64,000 bases of DNA from CAWGJF01 sp963822905 (GTDB lineage: Bacteria > Bacteroidota > Ignavibacteria > Ignavibacteriales > Ignavibacteriaceae), in assembly GCA_963822905.1 (NCBI GenBank), contig CAWGJF010000001.1:310001-374000 (forward strand). Direction: 5' to 3'. The notes beneath the pieces were generated by a model that was not told where the DNA came from, searched no databases, and saw nothing but the letters and a program-made list of their open reading frames with translations. A program made the translations under genes and the position numbers. Each line of letters opens with the position of its first letter. The first letter of the stretch is position 1. Shown piece after piece: positions 30,326-37,913 of this stretch.

Positions 30326-31885
30326 ATGAAAAAAACAATAATTGCTACAACACTCGCATTAATATTTCCAATTATTAGTTATTCTCAGGTAAGCTGGGTT
30401 TCTCAAAATTCCGGAACTACCTCTTCGCTGGATGGAGTTTATTTTGTTGATGAAAATAACGGCTGGATTGCTGGATGGGGACAGATAATACTTCATACAA
30501 CTAATGGGGGCAGTACGTGGGGTTTGCAAAACACTCCTGTAACCTCACTTAGTTGTATCTTCTTCACTGATCCCCAGAGCGGATGGGCATCCGGCTTAGG
30601 TGGAGATGTAGTTCATACAACCAACGGCGGTGATACCTGGGTTATGCAGGATAATTTAGACTATCAGGATATTTTCAAACTGTTTTTTATTGATGATAAC
30701 AATGGCTGGGCAGCCGGTGGTTTCTTTGATTACCTGTCAGGATCCTATGGCAGAGCCATATATAATACAGCCGACGGTGGAGTCAACTGGAATGTGCAGT
30801 ATGATGTTGTGTTTGAAACGGAACTGAAGAGCATTTATTTCCTGGACAGCAATACAGGCTATGCAGCTGGAGGAACGTCAATTATGAAGACAACTAACGG
30901 TGGTGGCAATTGGTTTGTGCAGCAGACTTTATCAGGTTTTAGTTTAAGGGATATAGTTTTTACAAACAACACCACAGGATATGTAACCGCCTGGTATACC
31001 GGCGTTCCGCACTATACAGCTGTATTTAAAACAACAAACAGCGGAAGCAGCTGGAATGAAATATCCCTTGGAATAGATGAAGACTTATCGGGACTTTATT
31101 TTACTGATGAACTTAATGGTTGGGCGGTTGGCCGCGAATCCGGTACTGGGGATGTACTTGCACTTATATACCGAACAACAGATGGCGGAAACAACTGGGT
31201 AAAACAGAATATTCCGTCTTTCGATGCATTGTCAGAAGTATTCTTCGTTAATGCTACCAAAGGATGGGCTGTTGGGTCTCTTGGAACTATTTTAACAACA
31301 GAGATCACAACTCCTGTTGAATTAAATTCATTTACGGCCAAAGTTGATAATAAAGATATCGTATTAAATTGGCAGACAGCAACTGAAACAAATAATTCAG
31401 GATTTGAAATTCTTCGCTCCGATCAGAATGAAAGTAACTGGGATCAAATAGGTTTTATTGAAGGAAATGGGACAACAAGCAATGAATCAAATTATTCTTT
31501 TATAGATAGAAATCTTTCAATAGGTAAATATGAGTACAAGCTGAAACAAATAGATTATGATGGCAGTTTCGAGTATTCCAATGTAGTGGACATAAACATT
31601 TCCGGACCAACACAGTTTTCCCTTTACCAGAATTATCCTAATCCATTCAATCCTACTACTGCAATTAAATATAATTTACCGGAGAATTTGAATGTTGTAA
31701 TTACATTCTATAATCAACTTGGTGAAGAAGTAATGAAAATACAGGAGGGAGATCAAAATGCCGGGACATATAATTTAAGTGTTGATTTTAGTGATTTGCC
31801 CTCGGGTGTTTATATCTACCGGTTAAATGCTAACAATTCAAATAAAAATTTTGTGCAGGTAAAGAAAATGTGTTTACTAAAATAA
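30326..31885 (+). CDS. T9SS cargo protein with Ycf48/BNR-like repeats, third copy
   Basis: 519 residues with a signal peptide (PIISYSQV), ATG preceded by CGGAGA. Ycf48-like repeats (NNGWIAG, HTTNGGSTW, SGWASG) fill the first 330 residues, followed by the FnIII-like module (VELNSFTAKVDNKDIVLNW) and a T9SS domain that differs from its neighbours in the tail: NYPNPFNPTTAIKYNLP, then an insertion and KKMCLLK. It starts a new unit after 134 bp of intergenic DNA with the conserved ACAGTTTTGTGATGAAT element at 30242. Confidence 0.85.
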   Translation: MKKTIIATTLALIFPIISYSQVSWVSQNSGTTSSLDGVYFVDENNGWIAGWGQIILHTTNGGSTWGLQNTPVTSLSCIFFTDPQSGWASGLGGDVVHTTNGGDTWVMQDNLDYQDIFKLFFIDDNNGWAAGGFFDYLSGSYGRAIYNTADGGVNWNVQYDVVFETELKSIYFLDSNTGYAAGGTSIMKTTNGGGNWFVQQTLSGFSLRDIVFTNNTTGYVTAWYTGVPHYTAVFKTTNSGSSWNEISLGIDEDLSGLYFTDELNGWAVGRESGTGDVLALIYRTTDGGNNWVKQNIPSFDALSEVFFVNATKGWAVGSLGTILTTEITTPVELNSFTAKVDNKDIVLNWQTATETNNSGFEILRSDQNESNWDQIGFIEGNGTTSNESNYSFIDRNLSIGKYEYKLKQIDYDGSFEYSNVVDINISGPTQFSLYQNYPNPFNPTTAIKYNLPENLNVVITFYNQLGEEVMKIQEGDQNAGTYNLSVDFSDLPSGVYIYRLNANNSNKNFVQVKKMCLLK

Positions 31886-31918
31886 GCCGTTAGAATTAAT
31901 AGTTTTAGGAGTTTAATA

Positions 31919-33427
31919 ATGATTTATAAAGATTTAAGAAAAAGAATCCATTACGCGTTAATTTTAATTTTCTTTCTGACCTATTACTCATCGGCTGATA
32001 CAATTCACGTTCCGGGTGATCAACCTACAATTCAGGATGGACTAAATGCTGCAAATTTTGGTGATACTGTTTTAGTTGCTCCTGGAACTTACTTTGAAAA
32101 TATTATCTGGCCTGAAGTTGACGGCATAAAATTAATTGGCGCCGGAAGAGATAATACTATAATCGATGGTAATAACCAGGCTAGTGTGATAAGAATTGAT
32201 GCTCTTGGAGTAATTGGAAATTCTACACTTGTGAAAGGATTTACAATTACAAATGGAAACGCACTTCCACCATGGCCGGAATCTCAGGGAGGCGGAATTT
32301 ACATTTATGATTCTGATCCAATACTGGAAGATCTTACAATTACTGGAAATACTGCTGATGATTTTGGTGGAGGTTTATATGTTTGGCTTTGCGCACCTAT
32401 AGTACGAAATACAGTTATTATTAATAACACCGCAATTTCCCGTGGGGGAGTCGATTGTAAACTTGGATCTCCGATTTTTGATCATGTAACTGTTGCAAAC
32501 AATGCTCCGGGTGGATTATATTTTGATACCAGGGGATATCCGAAAATAATCAACTCTATAGTTTCTTCTAACTATCTTTATGGTATTAGAATAAATGGAA
32601 CTACATTTGGATCAACAATTATTGCTATCGGCTATTCCGATATTGATAATGCTATACAGCTAATTGGGGCAGCATCTTATGATGATTTGGGTGGGATCAT
32701 ACAAGAGGATCCACTTTTTGTAGATCCGGTTAATCAAAATTATCATCTTATGGAAGGTTCCCCTTGTATAGATGCAGGTGATCCGAATTATCCTCTTGAT
32801 CCTGATGGAACTATAACAGATATGGGTGCTTTCTATTATGATCAGTCAGTACCAGTTGAATTAAACTCTTTCACTGCTGCAGCTAATGGTAATGATGTAA
32901 TACTTAATTGGCAGACAGCAACTGAAACAAATAATTCAGGGTTTGAAATTCAAAAAAGTCAGATGTCAGACGTCAAAAGTCAAACTGAAGAGTGGAACAG
33001 GATCGGTTTTGTTGGTGGAAACGGAACAACTACAGAACCGCAAACATATTCATTTGTCGATGGTGATTTATCAAACGGGAAATATACATACAGACTAAAG
33101 CAAATAGATTACGATGGCTCTTTTGAATATTCAAATGAAATTGAAGTTGAGATCTTAAGTCCGCTGGAATTTTCGCTTTCTCAGAACTATCCTAATCCAT
33201 TTAATCCATCGACAACAATACAGTATTCAATTCCCGAAGGTGGAAATGTAAAACTGAAGGTCTATAATTCTTTAGGAGAAGAAGTCGCCAAGCTTGTGGA
33301 TGATTTTGAAGAAGCAGGAACATATAAAATAAATTTTGATGCTCAGAACGTACCCAGTGGAATTTACTTTTACAAATTAAGCGCAAACAACTTTTCATCC
33401 ATAAAAAAGATGGTACTATTAAAATAA
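31919..33427 (+). CDS. T9SS cargo protein with right-handed beta-helix
   Basis: 502 residues with a signal peptide (SSADTIHV). It begins with the beta-helix opening IHVPGDQPTIQDGLNAANFG and runs as a parallel helix to about residue 285 (asparagine-ladder-like NNT, DAGDPNYP end cap). It then carries the FnIII-like module (VELNSFTAAANGNDVILNW, 295-400) and the T9SS domain (NYPNPFNPSTTIQYSIP ... KKMVLLK). Thus a beta-helix domain is joined to the same C-terminal module as the Ycf48-type neighbours. ATG after AGGAGTTTAATA, 33 bp behind the previous gene. Confidence 0.85.
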   Translation: MIYKDLRKRIHYALILIFFLTYYSSADTIHVPGDQPTIQDGLNAANFGDTVLVAPGTYFENIIWPEVDGIKLIGAGRDNTIIDGNNQASVIRIDALGVIGNSTLVKGFTITNGNALPPWPESQGGGIYIYDSDPILEDLTITGNTADDFGGGLYVWLCAPIVRNTVIINNTAISRGGVDCKLGSPIFDHVTVANNAPGGLYFDTRGYPKIINSIVSSNYLYGIRINGTTFGSTIIAIGYSDIDNAIQLIGAASYDDLGGIIQEDPLFVDPVNQNYHLMEGSPCIDAGDPNYPLDPDGTITDMGAFYYDQSVPVELNSFTAAANGNDVILNWQTATETNNSGFEIQKSQMSDVKSQTEEWNRIGFVGGNGTTTEPQTYSFVDGDLSNGKYTYRLKQIDYDGSFEYSNEIEVEILSPLEFSLSQNYPNPFNPSTTIQYSIPEGGNVKLKVYNSLGEEVAKLVDDFEEAGTYKINFDAQNVPSGIYFYKLSANNFSSIKKMVLLK

Positions 33428-33430
33428 AAT

Positions 33431-33466
33431 TTAGATATAAATATTATTGAAGATCATTATATCTAA
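33431..33466 (+). terminator. Hairpin after the beta-helix gene
   Basis: TTAGATATAA (33431-33440) and TTATATCTAA (33457-33466) form a perfect 10-bp stem with a 16-nt loop. It is AT-rich and has no strong T run, so it is a weak candidate terminator. Confidence 0.4.
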
Positions 33467-33823
33467 GATATTATGGTGCTTCTGTTTATTAGCCCCCATA
33501 CTGCCTTTCAAATCATTGGGATGAAATGAAGCTTTTCATTTTATTACTTGCCAATTTAAAACAGTTGCTGGATTGTAAATCCAAATATTATTTTACTACA
33601 ATTTGGGTGATGTTTTTCAGCTGGCACTATTTATATGTTTGTAATATAATAAACGACTACGGTACCTGAAATAATTATTTGAAATTATTTTATTCTTCTG
33701 TGATTTTTTGGGGATGCAATATTGCAGGTTTATAATCAACATAGGAGAAGTAAAAATTTTAGTAAATAAATGTTTCATTTAATATGAAGGAAACGATGGG
33801 TAAGAAAATAATATTTACATTAC

Positions 33824-33908
33824 CGGAAAGTTGAGCAGCGGAATATATTTTTACAAAACTACAGCAGGCAATTTTAATTCAATTAGAAAAATGATTCTAT
33901 TAAAAAAA
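33824..33908 (+). pseudogene. 3' remnant of a T9SS sorting domain
   Basis: Reading the plus strand at 33831 gives LSSGIYFYKTTAGNFNSIRK and then MILLKKH, the last 27 residues of a T9SS sorting domain. There is no start and no upstream domain. The normal stop is lost (AAA AAA where the copy at 30191 has AAG TAA). The following 75 bases match those after 30191. So this is a leftover end of a tandem copy that was otherwise deleted. Confidence 0.75.
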
Positions 33909-34033
33909 CACTTTCAGTTTAACAAAAATAAACCACTGGAAATTGTTGTCCAGTTTTATGACAATTTTGTGATGATTCTATTTTGACTTAATTCTAAATT
34001 GAATTTAAATCCTCAAAATATTTGAGGAGCAAT

Positions 34034-34060
34034 ATGAAAAAAAATTACTTGCTCAAATAA
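34034..34060 (+). promoter_or_regulatory. Leader-like mini-ORF
   Basis: GAGGAGCAAT is followed by ATG and eight codons (MKKNYLLK, stop). The segment around it, ATTTGAG...TTGCTCAAAT, is an imperfect inverted repeat. It could be a short leader of the gene at 34108 or the last trace of a lost gene's signal peptide. Confidence 0.3.
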
Positions 34061-34107
34061 TCGATAATTATTAATCTGGAAACACACAAATATTGGGGAA
34101 GCACACT

Positions 34108-36195
34108 ATGAAACTTTTATATGTAACTTTATTTGTATTTTTATATACATCAGCTTCAATTTCACAATGGGAACGTACTAATGGGCCCGAAGGAATATCA
34201 ATTAATTCTCTTGCCAGACTTGGTAATGTTTTGTATGCCGGTACCAAAGCAGATGGTATATATGCATCAACAGACGAGGGAAACACCTGGTATGCTTCAA
34301 ATATTGGAATAGAAACAAAAAACATCACAGTAATCACCTCAATTAATGATACACTGTTAGCAGGAACTTTAGATTATGGTATCTACCATTCAACTGACGG
34401 CGGACAGACCTGGCTTCCACCATCAAACTACAATACCGTTTATGTAACTTCGATGGCCGTTAAGGATCAATATGTATTTGCGGAAACAATTCAGGGAGTA
34501 TTAAGATCCTCAGATAATGGTATAACCTGGCAGGTAGTACCCCATTATTTCACGCCGGGTTATGCAATGTGCAGTACGGAAGATAAATTGATTGCAGCAG
34601 ATAATTCTAATCAATCTTATTTTTCTACTGATAATGGAGCAAGCTGGTCTACTATAGAAACTCTTGATGGAGCTTTAATATGGTCATTTTATGTAAAAGG
34701 AGACACCGTATATGCAGGTGGCATAAATAAGATATACCGCTCAGTTGATGGTGGTGATACATTTACTGAGATTGAAGTCCCTTTCAATTACAGTACTGTA
34801 GTTATAAATTCTTTTACTTCCATCGGTCAGGCTTTTTTTATGGGTACTTCTTATGACGGAGTTTATAAGTCGACTGATAACGGCTCGACATGGTTACCTG
34901 CAAATACAGGGATGGGTCCGAAAAGTGTTAAAACCTTGGCCGTAACCCAATCGTCATTCCTTGTTGCAGGTGCTTATACTGCCGGGTTTTACAAATCTAC
35001 TGACAATGGATTAAACTGGAATAAATCCGTAAACGGCTTCCCCGCAGGTTCCTTAGTATGGACTATGTGCAATTCCAACAACGGTCTTCTTGCAGGTACA
35101 GGGGATGGTTTATACAAAACTACAGACAGTGGTACTTGGTGGGTGAAACTAACCGGCGAGAACGATACTATCAATTATGGAACAGTTTATGGAATAGCCA
35201 CAAGAGACCAGGAAATATATGCTGCAATAACATACCAGTTTAATGGGATAGTTTATAAATCAACTGATTTTGGAGAGACGTGGACAAGAAGTGGAAACGG
35301 TTTTGCTCCCAATATCCAATATATGAGAAGTATAGCAGTAAGCGGCAATAATATTGTTGCAGGTTCAGACCAGGGGATTTATTACTCCACTGATGATGGC
35401 AATACCTGGATATTATCCAATCAGACTAACGGATTTATCCAGGAAATAGCAGCCACACCAAATTATTTATATGCAGCAGTCCCGTATCAAGGTATCTACC
35501 GTTCTGCCGATGATGGAATAACCTGGGTCAATTTCTTTAATAACCCATTCAATTTTTCGGGAATTACCGCAATGGATAATTCTGCATACTCAGGTAGTGG
35601 TACAGGTGGCGCATTTTACTCAAATGATAACGGAGCCAGTTGGGATTCTGTCGGCTTTCAATATACTGTTAGGGTTTATGCGATGAAATATATTCCGGCT
35701 GTACCGGGTATGGCTTTAGCCGGAACTGAGGATGTCTCGTCTCATATTTATGTTTCGTTCAATAACAGTCACATTTTTAGTCCTTACAGCGAAGGATTAG
35801 GTGCAAATGCAACTCCACGATCTCTTGCATCAAATGATACCTATACATTTTACGGCACAGATTATACAGGAGTATGGAGAAGAACTTTACCGGGAGTTAC
35901 GGTTGTAAATAATAACGGCTTAGAAAAACCGGATGACTATACTCTGAGACAAAACTATCCAAATCCTTTTAATCCGACCACAACAATAAAGTATTCAATA
36001 CCCAAGGCTGAAAAGGTTAGTCTTGATGTATTTAATATTCTTGGAAAGAAAGTAATTAACCTTGTAAATGAATATAAAGAAGCAGGAAATTATAAAGTAA
36101 ACTTCAATGCCGGGAAATTGAGCAGCGGAATATATTACTACAGGCTGAATACGGGCAGATATACATCAGTAAAGAAAATGATTTTGTTAAAATGA
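34108..36195 (+). CDS. T9SS cargo protein, BNR/sialidase-like propeller
   Basis: 695 residues from the ATG at 34108, which has GGGGAAG upstream; a TTG at 34093 is less likely. The signal peptide ends at about SISQ. The body has some 12-14 repeats of about 45 residues with YxSTDxGxTW, as in BNR/WD-type propellers, starting WERTNGPEGISINSLA. The T9SS domain begins at about residue 620 (NYPNPFNPTTTIKYSIP ... KKMILLK). It is a close paralogue of the gene at 37914 but lacks the FnIII-like module that the latter has before the sorting domain. Confidence 0.85.
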   Translation: MKLLYVTLFVFLYTSASISQWERTNGPEGISINSLARLGNVLYAGTKADGIYASTDEGNTWYASNIGIETKNITVITSINDTLLAGTLDYGIYHSTDGGQTWLPPSNYNTVYVTSMAVKDQYVFAETIQGVLRSSDNGITWQVVPHYFTPGYAMCSTEDKLIAADNSNQSYFSTDNGASWSTIETLDGALIWSFYVKGDTVYAGGINKIYRSVDGGDTFTEIEVPFNYSTVVINSFTSIGQAFFMGTSYDGVYKSTDNGSTWLPANTGMGPKSVKTLAVTQSSFLVAGAYTAGFYKSTDNGLNWNKSVNGFPAGSLVWTMCNSNNGLLAGTGDGLYKTTDSGTWWVKLTGENDTINYGTVYGIATRDQEIYAAITYQFNGIVYKSTDFGETWTRSGNGFAPNIQYMRSIAVSGNNIVAGSDQGIYYSTDDGNTWILSNQTNGFIQEIAATPNYLYAAVPYQGIYRSADDGITWVNFFNNPFNFSGITAMDNSAYSGSGTGGAFYSNDNGASWDSVGFQYTVRVYAMKYIPAVPGMALAGTEDVSSHIYVSFNNSHIFSPYSEGLGANATPRSLASNDTYTFYGTDYTGVWRRTLPGVTVVNNNGLEKPDDYTLRQNYPNPFNPTTTIKYSIPKAEKVSLDVFNILGKKVINLVNEYKEAGNYKVNFNAGKLSSGIYYYRLNTGRYTSVKKMILLK

Positions 36196-36305
36196 AAAAG
36201 AAATATTTTATGAATATCCTGTAATCATTTAAGGTGATTGTTTTTGTAAATAATATTTAGTGTAAGTAAAACTTAATACTTGTAAAAAAATACTAGGAGC
36301 TTAAA

Positions 36306-37865
36306 ATGGAAAAATTTTTTTTTGCTTTAATATCAGCAATTATTTTTCCCACAATCTGCTTTTCACAAATAACATGGACCACTGAAAACTCAGGAACCAC
36401 CACACAATTAACAGACTTATATTTTGTCGATCAAAATAACGGTTGGATTTCAGGGCAGATAGGAACGATGCTTCATACAACTGATGGTGGTCAAACATGG
36501 AATTATCAAACTGTACCGACACCTTATGGATTGTATAGTGTATTTTTTACAGATGCCCAAAACGGATGGACTTCAGGTGAGGGAGGTAATATTTTTCATA
36601 CAACAGATGGTGGACAAAACTGGGGAAATCAGCCGACTTCTATTCTAATCGATCTTAATGATTTATTTTTTATAAATGCTGATACGGGTTGGGCTGCAGG
36701 AGGTGATCCACCATCATTCCCGTCAAGTTCTGACAGAATAATTCTGGGAACTACAGATGGAGGAAATACATGGAATATCCAATATTTTCAAACGGATGCA
36801 ACTCCAATGCAAAGTATCTTCTTCATAGATAGCAACAATGGTTATGCTACCGGTGGTTCGGGAGAATTAATGCACACAACAAATGGAGGGAACGTATGGA
36901 CTCAGCAACTTGTGGCCAATGGAAATGATTTCAGAAATTTGTTTTTTACGGATATTAATACTGGCTGGGTTACGGGAGACGGCGGATTTCCAAGCTATGG
37001 TGTAGTCTATAAAACAACAGACGGCGGAAACAGTTGGAACCTTACAACTTTGGGAATGCACCAATTGCTGCTGGGAATGTATTTTACCGATGATCTTAAC
37101 GGATGGATCGTCGGCGTTGATTACAGCAATGGGAATATGGGAATTGTTTATCGCACCACGGATGCAGGAACCAACTGGGAAATTCAAAGTATCCCCTCTA
37201 TTGATGCATTATTTAATATTATTTTTATTAACAGCAATACCGGTTGGGCTACAGGTGGGAACGGCAATATCATAACTACGGAAGGATCAACTCCGGTTGA
37301 ACTAAGTTCGTTTACAGCATTTGTTGATAAAAATAATGTTGTATTGAACTGGCAGACAGCAACAGAGACAAACAACAACGGATTTCAAATTGAAAGATTA
37401 AAGGATTCAAAAATTAAAAATACAAATGAATGGAAAAGTATTGGATTTGTAAACGGACAGGGAACAACAACAGAAGAAAACAGCTATTCATTTGTTGATG
37501 ATAATCTTACAACTGGGAAGTACCAATACAGGTTAAAGCAAATTGATTTTGACGGCAGCTATGAATATTCTGAAACAATTAATGTACAGGTTCTCTCACC
37601 AACAGAATTTTCACTTTCTCAAAATTATCCTAACCCGTTTAATCCAACTACAACGATTAAATATTCAATCCCTAACCCCGGCAGTGTAAAACTACTAGTG
37701 TATAATTCCCTGGGAGAAAAAGTAACAGAGTTGGTTGACGAGTATAAAGAAGCAGGCAGCTATAAAATAAACTTTGATGCATCAGACCTTTCAAGCGGAA
37801 TTTATTTTTACAAATTAAAAGCAGGACGATTTACATCTGTAAAGAAACTGATACTACTCAAGTAA
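36306..37865 (+). CDS. T9SS cargo protein with Ycf48/BNR-like repeats, fourth copy
   Basis: 519 residues with a signal peptide (PTICFSQI); ATG after AGGAGCTTAAA. Ycf48-like repeats with NNGWISG and HTTDGGQTW fill the first 325 residues; the FnIII-like module (VELSSFTAFVDKNNVVLNW) and a T9SS domain (NYPNPFNPTTTIKYSIP ... KKLILLK) follow. It is most like the proteins at 27027 and 28647. Its flanking genes (34108 and 37914) belong to the other propeller type, so the order alternates. Confidence 0.85.
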   Translation: MEKFFFALISAIIFPTICFSQITWTTENSGTTTQLTDLYFVDQNNGWISGQIGTMLHTTDGGQTWNYQTVPTPYGLYSVFFTDAQNGWTSGEGGNIFHTTDGGQNWGNQPTSILIDLNDLFFINADTGWAAGGDPPSFPSSSDRIILGTTDGGNTWNIQYFQTDATPMQSIFFIDSNNGYATGGSGELMHTTNGGNVWTQQLVANGNDFRNLFFTDINTGWVTGDGGFPSYGVVYKTTDGGNSWNLTTLGMHQLLLGMYFTDDLNGWIVGVDYSNGNMGIVYRTTDAGTNWEIQSIPSIDALFNIIFINSNTGWATGGNGNIITTEGSTPVELSSFTAFVDKNNVVLNWQTATETNNNGFQIERLKDSKIKNTNEWKSIGFVNGQGTTTEENSYSFVDDNLTTGKYQYRLKQIDFDGSYEYSETINVQVLSPTEFSLSQNYPNPFNPTTTIKYSIPNPGSVKLLVYNSLGEKVTELVDEYKEAGSYKINFDASDLSSGIYFYKLKAGRFTSVKKLILLK

Positions 37866-37913
37866 TTATGGAATCTTGTCTGCAAATAATATGAATGAAA
37901 AGGAATTTAAATC

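Larger units (their letters stand above)
33428..34107. other. 680-bp intergenic region with gene debris
   Basis: No complete gene. From the left: the hairpin at 33431-33466, about 330 bases without a recognisable signal, a short ATG ORF at 33795 ending in LPES at 33832, the 3' remnant of a T9SS gene (33824-33908) with its duplicated downstream flank (to about 33985), and a leader-like mini-ORF at 34034-34060. The region looks like what remains after loss of one member of the cluster. Confidence 0.6.

Noticed and set aside
27027..31885. Photosystem assembly factors (Ycf48 similarity)
   Set aside because: The repeats are a general propeller motif; signal peptides and T9SS tails show surface proteins.
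33795..33832. Short ORF MGKKIIFTLPES
   Set aside because: Only 12 codons, no domain; it is chance overlap with the T9SS remnant.
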